A stretch of DNA of 64,000 nucleotides from Dysgonomonas sp. HGC4 (GCF_001261715.1 NZ_CVRU01000142.1:1-64000), one strand, 5' to 3'. Shown: positions 27,155-35,461, numbered from the stretch's first letter. Made by a program: numbers and translations. The notes: generated from the sequence alone by a model not told the origin.

Positions 27155-29137
27155 ATGAGTAGCAATAAAAGGCATAAAGTACCTTTCGGACCGATAGGTA
27201 TAATTATGGCAATCGGAGTAGTGTTTGGCGATATAGGAACGTCCCCACTATATGTGATGAAATCTGTATTGGAGGCACTTCCCGACAATCAACTCTCTCG
27301 TCCCGAATATATTATTGGAGCGGTTTCTTGTGTAATCTGGACTTTAACTATCCAAACTACACTTAAATACGTAATTCTTACTTTAAGAGCCGATAATAAA
27401 GGTGAGGGGGGAATCTTAGCTCTGTATGCACTCATCCGACAGAAATATCGTTGGGCTTATGTGGTTGCTGCCTTAGGTGCAGCTACTTTATTGGCTGATG
27501 GTGTAATTACTCCTGCAATGACTGTTATAACCTCCATGGAGGGTTTGAATAATATAGTTCCCGAAGTTCCTATTGTACCCGCTACTCTGCTTATTGTTAT
27601 GGGTATATTCCTCATACAACCTCTGGGTACAAGCTCGTTGGGTAAGTATTTTGGTACGGCTATGTTAGCTTGGTTTGTTATGATTGGGGTTATGGGGCTC
27701 AGTCAATTCGTTTTAGATTTAAGTGTGATAAAAGCGTTTAATCCTCTTTATGCTATTCGATTTCTGATAGAAGCACCTCATACGATGTTTATACTAGGTG
27801 CGGTTTTCCTTTGTACGACAGGAGCCGAAGCCTTATATTCCGATCTGGGACATTGTGGACTTAAGAATATTCGTATTTCTTGGGTTTTCGTTAAAATAAC
27901 TCTGATACTTAACTATTTGGGGCAAGCTGCATGGATTATCGATAACCCATCTCTTGTACAACATGGTATCAATCCTTTCTTTAGCATGATGCCTTCATGG
28001 TTTAGCTTCATTGGTGTGGCTATGGCTACCGTTGCCTCTATTATTGCCAGTCAGGCTCTTATTAGTGGCTCATTTACGGTAATAAGCGAGGCTATCTCTC
28101 TGAATCTATGGCCTAATGTGAAGATAAAATACCCTACGCATATCAAAGGACAGATGTATATTCCGTCTGTTAACTTTACGATGATGATATTTTGTGCTAT
28201 CATTATTATGATGTTCCAATCTTCGTCGCGACTAGAAGCGGCTTACGGGCTGGCTATTACTTTGAGTATGTTGATGACTACCATGTTACTCTACTTGTAT
28301 TTTAAAGAAACGAAGAAGCCTATTTGGTTTAGTGTTCCTGTTTCGTTATTCTTCTTCATTATAGAGTTTAGTTTCTTTGTTGCCAATATGCAAAAATTCG
28401 CACATGGAGGTTTTGCATCTATCCTTATAGCCGGAATTATTTTCTTTATGATGTATTCGTGGTTCAATGGTCGTCGGATCAAACGCCACTATACAACTTA
28501 CGATCAGATAAATGAGCCTTATTTAGCTCATATTCAAGAAATAAGTGAGGATACTACAATTCCTAAGACTGCAACTAATCTAGTATATATCACCAAAGCC
28601 AATAACAAACATGCTTTGGAGAGTAAAATTACCTATTCGTTATTTAAGAAATTTCCCAAAAGGGCAGATACATATTGGTTTGTCCGTATTAAAAGAACAG
28701 ATGCTCCTTATGAGTTTGATTATGAGGTTAAGACTTTTGTTCCCGGTAAAATATTCAGAATCGACCTAAGGGTTGGTTTTAAAGTTGGGGTACATGCAGA
28801 TAAATATGTTCGTTTGATATGCTACAATATGGAACGGGATAAAAAAGTCGATTTATCGTCTCGTTACCCCTCTATGCATAAAGCAAAAGGCGATTTTTCT
28901 TTTATTGTAGTAGATCGTATCTTCCGTAATATTGAACTTGAACCACGCCAACGAATAACATTAGCTTGGTATAATCTGATTAAGAGATTTAGTACATCTG
29001 ATACTCAAATGCTCGATCTTGACCCTTCGTTTGCGGTTGTAGAAACTGTTCCGTTAGTGAATGTGCATCATAAAGATGATATTCTGGACAGATTGATAAG
29101 TCAATCGGATCAGGCGGAGCAAGATCAAGAGGCTTAG
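27155..29137 (+). CDS. kup: KUP-family potassium uptake protein
   Basis: This inner-membrane K+/H+ symporter has 660 residues, near the family norm. The signature GDIGTSPLYVMKSVL lies at the N-terminus, followed by about 12 membrane segments, including the LADGVITPAMTVITSMEGL block and GAVFLCTTGAEALYSDLGH. A soluble C-terminal domain follows the last segment at about residue 440. The leader has no recognisable c-di-AMP (ydaO) riboswitch. Confidence 0.95.
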   Translation: MSSNKRHKVPFGPIGIIMAIGVVFGDIGTSPLYVMKSVLEALPDNQLSRPEYIIGAVSCVIWTLTIQTTLKYVILTLRADNKGEGGILALYALIRQKYRWAYVVAALGAATLLADGVITPAMTVITSMEGLNNIVPEVPIVPATLLIVMGIFLIQPLGTSSLGKYFGTAMLAWFVMIGVMGLSQFVLDLSVIKAFNPLYAIRFLIEAPHTMFILGAVFLCTTGAEALYSDLGHCGLKNIRISWVFVKITLILNYLGQAAWIIDNPSLVQHGINPFFSMMPSWFSFIGVAMATVASIIASQALISGSFTVISEAISLNLWPNVKIKYPTHIKGQMYIPSVNFTMMIFCAIIIMMFQSSSRLEAAYGLAITLSMLMTTMLLYLYFKETKKPIWFSVPVSLFFFIIEFSFFVANMQKFAHGGFASILIAGIIFFMMYSWFNGRRIKRHYTTYDQINEPYLAHIQEISEDTTIPKTATNLVYITKANNKHALESKITYSLFKKFPKRADTYWFVRIKRTDAPYEFDYEVKTFVPGKIFRIDLRVGFKVGVHADKYVRLICYNMERDKKVDLSSRYPSMHKAKGDFSFIVVDRIFRNIELEPRQRITLAWYNLIKRFSTSDTQMLDLDPSFAVVETVPLVNVHHKDDILDRLISQSDQAEQDQEA

Positions 29138-29176
29138 TCCTTTTTATTACGAAGGATAGCAATGTAATCTGAGGTC

Positions 29177-30244
29177 TTAAATACTTAAGCCATTTAATAG
29201 TTTGTAATAATATTCTATTGCTTCCCTTATTTCATCGGGTTTAATGTATTCGTCCGCAGTATGTGAGCGAGCCGAATCTCCCGGACCCATTTTTACAGAT
29301 GGAAACGACATTAAAGCTTGATCCGATAGTGTAGGAGATCCATAAGGTTCTCTGCCCATTACTATTGCCCGTTGAACAAAAGGATTTTCAATTGCAATTT
29401 TGGAAGAATTGAGACGATATGAACGGGGTGTAACTTCACACTCTGTATGCTTATTGATAATATGGAATAATTCTTCGTTGCTATAACATTCGTTACTGCG
29501 TACATCTACAACAAACGAACACTTGTCGGGAACAACATTATGCTGTGTACCTGCATTAACCATTGTTACAGACATTTTTACTGGACCAAGTAAATCGCTA
29601 ACGTTTGGAAATTCGAAAGTGCGGAACCATTCTATATCTTTCATTGCTTTATAGATGGCATTTACACCCTCATTACGAGCAGCGTGTCCCGATTCTCCTG
29701 TTGCTACGCAATCTAATACCATCAAGCCCTTTTCTGCTATGGCAGGATGCATTCCAGTTGGTTCTCCTACAATGGCAAAATAGGGAGTAGGTAATTCTTT
29801 TAAAGCCGATTCTACACCTTCTTTACCCGATACTTCCTCTTCACAAGAGGCCAGAAATATAAGATTATAGTCTTGGGCTTTTTGTGTCAATAGAAAAAAT
29901 GTATGCATAAGGCTAACTAAACTAGCTCCGGCATCATTACTTCCTAGTCCGTATAATCGATCGTTTTCCTCTAGCGCTCCAAAAGGATCTTTGTTCCATC
30001 CTGAAACAGGTTTTACTGTGTCAATGTGGGAATTTAATAATATGGTTGGTTTCGTTTCCGAAAAATCGGGAGACTTTATCCATATATTATTCCCTTTTCG
30101 TTGAGGTGTGAAGCCCATATCCCGAATGTATGATTCGATCATGTCGGCTACTTCGTTCTCTTGTCTGCTATATGAGGGGATGCGGATCATATTTTTTAAT
30201 AGATCTACTGCATCATAAAATAATTCGTCAATATCTTTTTCCAT
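29177..30244 (-). CDS. M20-family metallopeptidase/deacylase (ArgE/DapE type)
   Basis: This zinc-dependent hydrolase has 355 residues when started at the ATG at 30244, which is preferred to an in-frame site 48 bp upstream that lies beyond a -7 element. Metal ligands are visible in order: H in LLNSHIDTVKP, D in GLGSNDAGAS, EE in ASCEEEVSGKEG, a Glu in VGEPTGMHPAIAEKG, and H in DSARSHTADEYI. Family members deacylate N-acyl-ornithine or N-acyl-lysine or cleave dipeptides. In Bacteroidales a related enzyme serves arginine synthesis with N-succinylornithine, but no arg genes are adjacent, so substrate is left open. Confidence 0.88.
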   Translation of the reverse strand: MEKDIDELFYDAVDLLKNMIRIPSYSRQENEVADMIESYIRDMGFTPQRKGNNIWIKSPDFSETKPTILLNSHIDTVKPVSGWNKDPFGALEENDRLYGLGSNDAGASLVSLMHTFFLLTQKAQDYNLIFLASCEEEVSGKEGVESALKELPTPYFAIVGEPTGMHPAIAEKGLMVLDCVATGESGHAARNEGVNAIYKAMKDIEWFRTFEFPNVSDLLGPVKMSVTMVNAGTQHNVVPDKCSFVVDVRSNECYSNEELFHIINKHTECEVTPRSYRLNSSKIAIENPFVQRAIVMGREPYGSPTLSDQALMSFPSVKMGPGDSARSHTADEYIKPDEIREAIEYYYKLLNGLSI

Positions 30245-30252
30245 AACAAAAA

Positions 30253-30260
30253 CAAAGATA
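30253..30260 (-). promoter_or_regulatory. Putative -7 element for the M20 gene
   Basis: The minus strand reads TATCTTTG and ends only 8 bp before the ATG at 30244. A transcript from it would have almost no leader. Confidence 0.4.
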
Positions 30261-30344
30261 AAATATTGACTTGAATATGCGAGATGGAACAAACGAAATA
30301 AAGAAGTATAGGAGAAATTTATCTATCAAAAAGACAAAAAGAAT

Positions 30345-30352
30345 ATCTTTGT
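30345..30352 (+). promoter_or_regulatory. Putative -7 element for the small lipoprotein gene
   Basis: TATCTTTG, 42 bp before the ATG at 30395. Confidence 0.55.
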
Positions 30353-30394
30353 GCTTATTCTTAACAAACAAATACAAAACTAAAAAATCATCTT

Positions 30395-31144
30395 ATGAAA
30401 GTTTACTTCTTAACACTAATCACTTTAGTGTCTTTTTCTTTGGTGTCATGTAATGATGATCACAATGATAATGGACAATCTGATATTATTTATCTGCCTG
30501 GAAAAATTATTAATAAATCGTTGGAAGAAGGCAATGAAGGGAGTGTAGCCCTTTATTTTCGTTATGATAAGGAAAATAGAGTGACTTATATAATTCAGTC
30601 AATGAATGAAGCTCCTGCTGAAAAAGGTGATACACTTAGTCTCGTATATGATACTCAAGGACGTTTATCTTCTGTTGTGACTCCGTTTGATACTACCCAG
30701 TTTACGTATAGTGTCAATAAAGTATTTTGTGTGCAAAATAATGCTGACACTTATTATAGAGATACATTAGAGTTGGAAAGTAATGGTGAACTTCTGAAAT
30801 TATACAGTGCAGAATACCTTTATACTTATGAGTATGACTCGAAAGGAAACTTAATGCAATATATTGGAAAAGATATGCTTGGGGGGCAGACTTCTGTGAC
30901 AACATTAAGGTACGATGATAAGAATGGCTTATTTAAGAATATAAAAACACCATCTTGGTATTTTATAAAAGGGCAAGGGTTTCCGTTATGTTTTGTGAAT
31001 AATACTCTGCAAGAATTGCATGCAGATGGAAGTGCTGACATATTTACTTGTAAATACAATGATGTAGACTATCCGATAAGTGTAGAAGTGGATGGCGAAA
31101 ATAAGTTTCTCTTGACTGTTGAATATATTACAGTGAAAAAATAG
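30395..31144 (+). CDS. Hypothetical lipoprotein with RHS-like YD strands
   Basis: This is a predicted lipoprotein of 249 residues with lipobox LVSC (acylated Cys19) followed by an Asp-rich stretch, as in surface-exported Bacteroidota lipoproteins. The body is rich in beta strands with repeated FRYDKENRVTYI, LVYDTQGRLSSV and YEYDSKGNLMQYI units. These resemble the YD motifs seen in RHS-type and DUF4595-like lipoproteins. No function is recognised. It has its own -7 element upstream and a hairpin downstream, so it is probably monocistronic. Confidence 0.75.
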   Translation: MKVYFLTLITLVSFSLVSCNDDHNDNGQSDIIYLPGKIINKSLEEGNEGSVALYFRYDKENRVTYIIQSMNEAPAEKGDTLSLVYDTQGRLSSVVTPFDTTQFTYSVNKVFCVQNNADTYYRDTLELESNGELLKLYSAEYLYTYEYDSKGNLMQYIGKDMLGGQTSVTTLRYDDKNGLFKNIKTPSWYFIKGQGFPLCFVNNTLQELHADGSADIFTCKYNDVDYPISVEVDGENKFLLTVEYITVKK

Positions 31145-31170
31145 GAAGAAGCTAAGGGCATCTCATTTTA

Positions 31171-31203
31171 AAAGCGCGGCACTTTATAGAGTCGTGCTTT
31201 TTT
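31171..31203 (+). terminator. Terminator after the lipoprotein gene
   Basis: AAGCGCGGC and GTCGTGCTT can pair (two G-U) around a short AT-rich loop and are followed by TTTTTTT. Confidence 0.65.
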
Positions 31204-31249
31204 TGTAATTTTATACTTGGTCTAAATCTGATATAATTAAACATAAGAG

Positions 31250-31744
31250 ATGGTTACTATTACAATTGAGGAGAGGGAATTTATTGAACGCACCATAAAA
31301 GAGTGTAAAGAGTGTTTTGCAGGAATGATAGATACCGATGGTTTACCCTATGTTATTCCAATGAATTTTGGATACAAAGATGATGTTGTCTATTTGCATT
31401 CAGGACCCGAAGGTACTGCCGTTCGTTCGCTCGAGAATAATCCGAATATCTGTATTACATTTTGTACACCTTCTGAAATCACACATCAACATGAAGAAGT
31501 TGCTTGTAGCTACCGTGTACAAGGAAGCAGTGTTATCTGCCGAGGTAAAGTAACTTTTGTAGAAGATTTTGATGAGAAGGTGGAGATTCTTGACATCTTG
31601 ATGGAACAATATACAGACCGACCTTTTAAATATTCAGATCCAGCTGTTCGAAATGTAAAGATCTGGAAAATCCCTGTTGATAAAATGACCGGAAAAGTAT
31701 TTGGTGTGCCTTATAGGGAATCTCATCATTATAAAAAAGATTAG
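31250..31744 (+). CDS. Pyridoxamine 5'-phosphate oxidase-like flavin protein
   Basis: This is a 164-residue protein of the PNPOx-like (Pyridox_ox_2 / NimA-like) split-barrel family that binds FMN or similar cofactors. The N-terminal CFAGMIDTDGLPYVIPMNFGYKDDVVYLHSG and the middle region YRVQGSSVICRGKVTFVEDFDEKVEIL follow the family pattern. The substrate is not known; relatives include nitroimidazole reductases. It lies 3 bp upstream of the phosphodiesterase gene, so the two are co-transcribed. Confidence 0.85.
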   Translation: MVTITIEEREFIERTIKECKECFAGMIDTDGLPYVIPMNFGYKDDVVYLHSGPEGTAVRSLENNPNICITFCTPSEITHQHEEVACSYRVQGSSVICRGKVTFVEDFDEKVEILDILMEQYTDRPFKYSDPAVRNVKIWKIPVDKMTGKVFGVPYRESHHYKKD

Positions 31745-31747
31745 AAC

Positions 31748-32239
31748 ATGAAAAAAATAGGATTGTTGTCGGATACCCATAGTTATTGGGATGAAAAATA
31801 TAAGCATCATTTTGCAGATTGTGATGAGGTATGGCATGCCGGTGATATAGGCTCGTTCGATTTGACTTTGAAGTTCGAAGCTTTCAAACCTTTTAGGGCA
31901 GTATACGGAAATACAGATGGTGCTGATATAAGAGCTGCATACCCTGAATTTTTAAGGTTTACTCTTGAAGGGGTAGATGTCCTTATGACTCATATCGGTG
32001 GTTATCCCGGAAGGTACGATCCTAGGGTACGTACTATTTTACAGACCGATCCACCGAAGTTATTTATCTGCGGACATTCGCATATTCTGAAAGTAATGTA
32101 CGATAAAAAATACAATTGTTTGGATATAAATCCCGGTGCTGCCGGCAAGTACGGCTTTCATAAAGTACGGACTTTGTTGAGGTTTGTGCTTGATGAAGGA
32201 AATATCAAAGACTTAGAAGTAATAGAGCTCTCGAATTGA
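31748..32239 (+). CDS. YfcE/MJ0936-type metallophosphoesterase
   Basis: This is a 163-residue phosphodiesterase of the calcineurin-like fold. Metal ligands are visible: D and H in LLSDTHSYW, D in VWHAGDIGS, N in AVYGNTDG, H in LMTHIGGYPG, and GH-H in FICGHSHILK. The gene starts 3 bp after the preceding PNPOx-like gene. Physiological substrate is unknown; YfcE relatives act on artificial phosphodiesters. The stop codon falls inside the terminator hairpin. Confidence 0.92.
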   Translation: MKKIGLLSDTHSYWDEKYKHHFADCDEVWHAGDIGSFDLTLKFEAFKPFRAVYGNTDGADIRAAYPEFLRFTLEGVDVLMTHIGGYPGRYDPRVRTILQTDPPKLFICGHSHILKVMYDKKYNCLDINPGAAGKYGFHKVRTLLRFVLDEGNIKDLEVIELSN

Positions 32240-32246
32240 GAGCTCT
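32224..32246 (+). terminator. Terminator spanning the phosphoesterase stop codon
   Basis: AGAGCTCTC (32224-32232) pairs perfectly with GAGAGCTCT (32238-32246) around GAATT and is followed by TCTTTTG. The TGA stop lies inside the right half. Confidence 0.85.
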
Positions 32247-32319
32247 TCTTTTGTAATGTGGGATGCTAAATATTATAGCAATATTTTATACTACCAAAGC
32301 AATTAAAATATCTACAGTC

Positions 32320-32682
32320 TTATTTTTTGTGCTTAGAATGTCTTCTGTCGTCAAAAGTAGATATAAACAGAAATACACTGCATGCTGATGTTATTAATAT
32401 AAAAGGCATATAGAGTGAGGGCGATGTTAGAGCCTCACTTCCGTAAGTGAAATATACTCCAATACCAAGTATGGCTATCAAGGAGTACATTACTCCAAGT
32501 ATAGACAATATATTTCCGAAACCCGAACGTGTCTTCGACGCTTGCTGTTTCGATAAAGCTTTTTCTGTTTCAATCTGTTGCATAATTCTGAATTTCAGAT
32601 TGTCACTTGCTTCAAGCCTTGTTCCGGATAGTAAATCACGGAATTGGCTATCTTCTATGTTATTTTTAATATCCTTTTCCAT
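32320..32682 (-). CDS. Small membrane protein, possible anti-sigma factor
   Basis: This is a 120-residue protein with a soluble N-terminal part (residues 1-50, with RDLLSGTRLEASDNLKFRIMQQIE) and two membrane segments (about 55-78 and 88-107). It follows an ECF sigma factor gene on the same strand after 43 bp. Position and topology suggest an anti-sigma factor or sigma-regulated membrane protein. No zinc-binding HxxxCxxC motif is present. Family name is not recognised. Confidence 0.65.
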   Translation of the reverse strand: MEKDIKNNIEDSQFRDLLSGTRLEASDNLKFRIMQQIETEKALSKQQASKTRSGFGNILSILGVMYSLIAILGIGVYFTYGSEALTSPSLYMPFILITSACSVFLFISTFDDRRHSKHKK

Positions 32683-32713
32683 ATTATAAATGTACTATTT
32701 TTTTATGTCCAAT

Positions 32714-32727
32714 AAGGTCATGACTTT
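32714..32727. repeat. Degenerate palindrome copy at the sigma factor stop
   Basis: AAGGTCatGACTTT: the spacer is 2 nt rather than 3 and the right arm has one change. On the minus strand it begins at the stop codon of the sigma factor gene. Confidence 0.5.
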
Positions 32728-33283
32728 AAACTTTTTCATAATGCATCATTGTTCCTATAATATCAGCAAATCGCTTTCGTGCCCGATGTAGTTTTACTTT
32801 AATATTCGATTCACCCAATCCCGTTATCAGAACTATATCTTTAATGGAGTTCTCTTCCAAATAATATAGAGTGAGTAATAGACTCTCGTCTTTAGGCATC
32901 TTTTCTAAAGTTTCGTTGATAACGGCCTTTCTTTCTTGTTCGTCTATCCTCTCTAATGTATCCCATTCGGAGAAAGAACTTTCGGTATCCATATGTTGGT
33001 AGTCAACATATTCGGTGTTGAAGCCCGAACTGCTTATGTGGGTTAGGGCAGTATTGTATACTATTCGGTAAAACCATGTCGAGAATTTGCTGTCGGTTCT
33101 GAATGTATGCAAGTTATGAAAAGCTTTTACATAAGCATTCTGCACGATATCTTCGGCATCCTGCTTATTTCCGCAGATACGAAAGGCTATGGTTATTGCC
33201 ATATCCTGATAGGTATCTACAAAATAGGCAAAGGCGGACGTATCCCCCTTTAAAACCTGTTTTATTTGTAGCTTTTCATCCAT
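32726..33283 (-). CDS. ECF-type RNA polymerase sigma factor
   Basis: This is a sigma-70 family ECF factor of 185 residues. Region 2 carries AFAYFVDTYQDMAITIAFRICGNKQDAEDIVQNAYVKAF, described here as the domain core, with the typical EDIVQ-type pattern. Region 4 carries LPKDESLLLTLYYLEENSIKDI-type helices (about 125-175) ending in VKLHRARKRF. The gene sits 5 bp after the DUF6249 gene and upstream of a small membrane protein, forming a three-gene unit. Target promoters cannot be deduced here. Confidence 0.94.
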   Translation of the reverse strand: MDEKLQIKQVLKGDTSAFAYFVDTYQDMAITIAFRICGNKQDAEDIVQNAYVKAFHNLHTFRTDSKFSTWFYRIVYNTALTHISSSGFNTEYVDYQHMDTESSFSEWDTLERIDEQERKAVINETLEKMPKDESLLLTLYYLEENSIKDIVLITGLGESNIKVKLHRARKRFADIIGTMMHYEKV

Positions 33284-33288
33284 TAGTT

Positions 33289-33654
33289 TTATTCCTCTAA
33301 ATCTTTATCTTTAGTCACAAGGTAGAATAAGACATAGGCTAGTCCAAGAAACAGAAGCACGCAAGCTGCCATGGTGTAACCTTCTTGTAAGGCAAGGAAT
33401 GTTTCTGCTATATTTCCTATAATCAAACCTAGAGCGATACCAATGCATAGGAATCCATTTCTCAAAGACCTGTATCTGTTTGGAGTAGGTTTCGATTTAG
33501 GTGGAGGTACGATGCCTTGTTTGATCAACTCCAGATTTTCTTTGCTTCTTGTTCGTAATGCTACAAGTCCGAGATACATTCCAAATCCTATAGGAAGAGC
33601 AACTGCTGATAGAATTGCTATAATTGGTATTAAACCATCTTCTATAAAGTCCAT
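33289..33654 (-). CDS. DUF6249-type membrane protein
   Basis: This is a 121-residue protein with three hydrophobic segments (about 10-33, 68-86 and 92-113) and a basic, Pro-rich linker (IVPPPKSKPTPNRYRSL). It matches the general pattern of DUF6249 proteins that are found beside ECF sigma factors in Bacteroidota. It is the first gene of the sigma operon, separated from the sigma gene by 5 bp. It may take part in signalling to the sigma factor, but this is inferred only from position. Confidence 0.7.
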   Translation of the reverse strand: MDFIEDGLIPIIAILSAVALPIGFGMYLGLVALRTRSKENLELIKQGIVPPPKSKPTPNRYRSLRNGFLCIGIALGLIIGNIAETFLALQEGYTMAACVLLFLGLAYVLFYLVTKDKDLEE

Positions 33655-33721
33655 AATTATTGGTTGTTTTAGTTGTTATTAATTTGTTTTCATGAATATG
33701 ACTAGACGAACTTTGAAATGG

Positions 33722-34081
33722 TTACAAATTTGGATGATTTTTATTTTTTTCTCCCCATTCGTTCATTTGATCCAATATGTTTCTTAAGGATAATCCACAT
33801 TCACTTAATTGATATTCAACGTGTGGATACTTTATTGAATATACTGTTTTTGTAATAAGTCCATCAGATTCTAGTTCCTTGAGTTGTGCAATAAACATAC
33901 GCTCTGTTATACCCGGAATTTTTCTTTTCAATTCTCCATATCTCATGCTGCCATTATCTAGAAGTACGGCAAGTATACTTATTTTCCATCTTCCGCCAAT
34001 TAGGGATAATGTGAAAAACATTCCGCAATTTTCATTCAGATAGTTTTTATTGATAGAATTAGTAGAGTTTTCTTTTTTCAT
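33722..34081 (-). CDS. HxlR-family transcriptional regulator
   Basis: This winged-helix DNA-binding protein has 119 residues. It carries a single Cys (C20 in ENCGMFF), near where redox-sensing members have theirs. The core SLIGGRWKISILAVLLDNGSMRYGELKRKIPGI, described as the wing-helix region, and ERMFIAQLKELESDGLI are typical. It is divergently arranged with a DoxX-like gene, and a perfect 9-bp inverted repeat lies between them, which is the likely operator. Confidence 0.92.
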   Translation of the reverse strand: MKKENSTNSINKNYLNENCGMFFTLSLIGGRWKISILAVLLDNGSMRYGELKRKIPGITERMFIAQLKELESDGLITKTVYSIKYPHVEYQLSECGLSLRNILDQMNEWGEKNKNHPNL

Positions 34082-34095
34082 TTTACGGTGTGTAG

Positions 34096-34115
34096 TACCT
34101 ACAATTTTGTAGGTA
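34096..34115. promoter_or_regulatory. Putative HxlR operator
   Basis: TACCTACAA (34096-34104) and TTGTAGGTA (34107-34115) form a perfect 9-bp inverted repeat with a 2-nt spacer. It lies 14 bp upstream of the HxlR start and about 25 bp upstream of the DoxX -7 element, so one dimer could repress both. Confidence 0.75.
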
Positions 34116-34139
34116 ATTGATTAGCGCTAAGTAATGCAA

Positions 34140-34147
34140 TACATTTG
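34140..34147 (+). promoter_or_regulatory. Putative -7 element for the DoxX gene
   Basis: TACATTTG, 14 bp before the ATG at 34162. A TTG at 34117-34119 lies 20 bp upstream, matching the -33 spacing. Confidence 0.6.
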
Positions 34148-34161
34148 TAAAAAAAAAGAAT

Positions 34162-34533
34162 ATGGAAAAATTAATTAGTGTTTTACATTGGAGTGCTTAC
34201 GTTTATTATATCTATATATTTGGATATGCCAGTCTTTACAAAGTTTTTCAAAAAAAGACAATGATGGATAGTATGTTATCTCTCGGATTCAATAAACCTT
34301 TTACAATAATAATAGGTGTAGCCGAATTAATTGGGGTTATATTGTTATTAGTGGGCTTTTGGCATCATGGGGTGAGAAATATAGGAGTTTTGTTTTTGAC
34401 TCCCTTCGCAATTGGTGCACTGACTGCACATTTTGCTCATCAAGAGTATAATCATTATTATAATGCTTTGATATGTTGTGTTCTATCAGGTTTTCTACTG
34501 CTTACAGATAAGCACTTTCAGATTACAGTTTGA
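34162..34533 (+). CDS. DoxX-like membrane protein
   Basis: This is a 123-residue, four-helix membrane protein of the DoxX family. Segments are at about 10-28, 46-66, 72-90 and 98-116, and the first has the family-like YIYIFGYASLYKVF stretch. It is divergent from an HxlR regulator, an arrangement common for quinone- or thiol-stress genes. The molecular function is not known. The terminator that follows works on both strands. Confidence 0.85.
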   Translation: MEKLISVLHWSAYVYYIYIFGYASLYKVFQKKTMMDSMLSLGFNKPFTIIIGVAELIGVILLLVGFWHHGVRNIGVLFLTPFAIGALTAHFAHQEYNHYYNALICCVLSGFLLLTDKHFQITV

Positions 34534-34580
34534 TCTTGATTTTCAGATTATCTGTATAGCGATTATTTGAATATAAATAA

Positions 34581-34613
34581 ATGAGGCATCAGAAATAACT
34601 TCTGATGCCTCAT
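34581..34613. terminator. Bidirectional terminator between the DoxX and cupin genes
   Basis: ATGAGGCATCAGAA (34581-34594) pairs perfectly with 34600-34613 across a 5-nt loop. The T-rich right flank serves the plus gene and the A-rich left flank serves the minus gene. Confidence 0.9.
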
Positions 34614-34641
34614 TTTGATTCTTAAAAGTGCGAGAAAGCGA

Positions 34642-34938
34642 TTATCCTTTAATAACTAAGCAGATACTATCTTCTAATGCTGTAACTGAATGAATAACAC
34701 CCGCAGGAATTGGAGTTTCTTCATATTGAGATAGCATTACCATTTTATCTCCTTCTTTATATACTACTTTGCCTTCTAATACTACCAGTTTGGCAGGAAT
34801 ATCGGTTTTGTGATCATCTAGAATCATATTCTTGATAAAGCCAATAGCTATTACTTTGAAATTTGTTCCGCTTTGCAACACTTTTGCAATAGGGCGTTTG
34901 GCAGACTCTAGGTCTTTTAGTATTTGTTTTATAGTCAT
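34642..34938 (-). CDS. Small cupin-domain protein
   Basis: This is a 98-residue single-cupin protein with LVVLEGKVVYKEGDKMVMLSQYEETPIPAGVIHSVTALEDSICLVIKG as the barrel core, described rather than proposed as catalytic. It keeps the PAGVIH turn. Some metal ligands of classical cupins are missing, so it may be a sensor or binding protein. It is the third gene of the operon led by the DUF438 protein, starting 5 bp after the preceding stop. Confidence 0.8.
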   Translation of the reverse strand: MTIKQILKDLESAKRPIAKVLQSGTNFKVIAIGFIKNMILDDHKTDIPAKLVVLEGKVVYKEGDKMVMLSQYEETPIPAGVIHSVTALEDSICLVIKG

Positions 34939-34942
34939 GTCT

Positions 34943-35461
34943 TTATTTTTTTATAATATAAGTTTCTATTTTGTTATTCTCATTTTTGCTCCAGCAAACA
35001 TATCCCTTGGTTTGTAAAATATCGATGATGGGAGTAGGTACAAATGGTGTTATCAATTTCAATATCTGCTCTGTTTGTAATGATTGAGCTTTATCAATAA
35101 TTTGTTTCATGGGGCTTTTGCCTTCGTTTATAATAGGACAGACGTCGAATACCTCAACAATCATATTCTCATTCACCCATTCTGGTTTAGGAGTAAAATT
35201 ATCGGATTGAGTAATATCTATATTAGCTGGGCATAGATTTACTCCTTTCCTCAAGGTGGAAATCATTTCTCCCGGATTGAGCCCTGCAATCTCAGATATT
35301 TGCTTTAATGTTGCGACCCTTGCAATTGTTTTTCTGAGAATTGGATTCTTGAGCTTAGCAAAGGAGGGTGATAATTCTAATAATATTTCTTCTAATTGAG
35401 GATAATGATCGAGCATTTCCGCAACTTTTGTCTGAAGATTTATATCCAGTGGCTTTTCCAT
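34943..35461 (-). CDS. DUF1858 and DUF2249 two-domain protein
   Basis: This 172-residue protein joins a DUF1858 helical domain (about 1-70, INLQTKVAEMLDHYPQLEEIL and TLKQISEIAGL) to a DUF2249-like ferredoxin-fold domain (about 95-172, VEVFDVCPII, then MKQIIDKAQSLQTEQILKL). Such domains occur with DUF438, hemerythrin and Ric-type proteins in anaerobes and denitrifiers. It starts 1 bp after the DUF438 gene ends, so the two are coupled. No biochemical function is established from sequence. Confidence 0.82.
   Translation of the reverse strand: MEKPLDINLQTKVAEMLDHYPQLEEILLELSPSFAKLKNPILRKTIARVATLKQISEIAGLNPGEMISTLRKGVNLCPANIDITQSDNFTPKPEWVNENMIVEVFDVCPIINEGKSPMKQIIDKAQSLQTEQILKLITPFVPTPIIDILQTKGYVCWSKNENNKIETYIIKK

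Noticed and set aside
29172-29184. GAGGTCTTAAATACTTAAG at the M20 stop
   Set aside because: Only one half-site matches, so it is at most a decayed copy.
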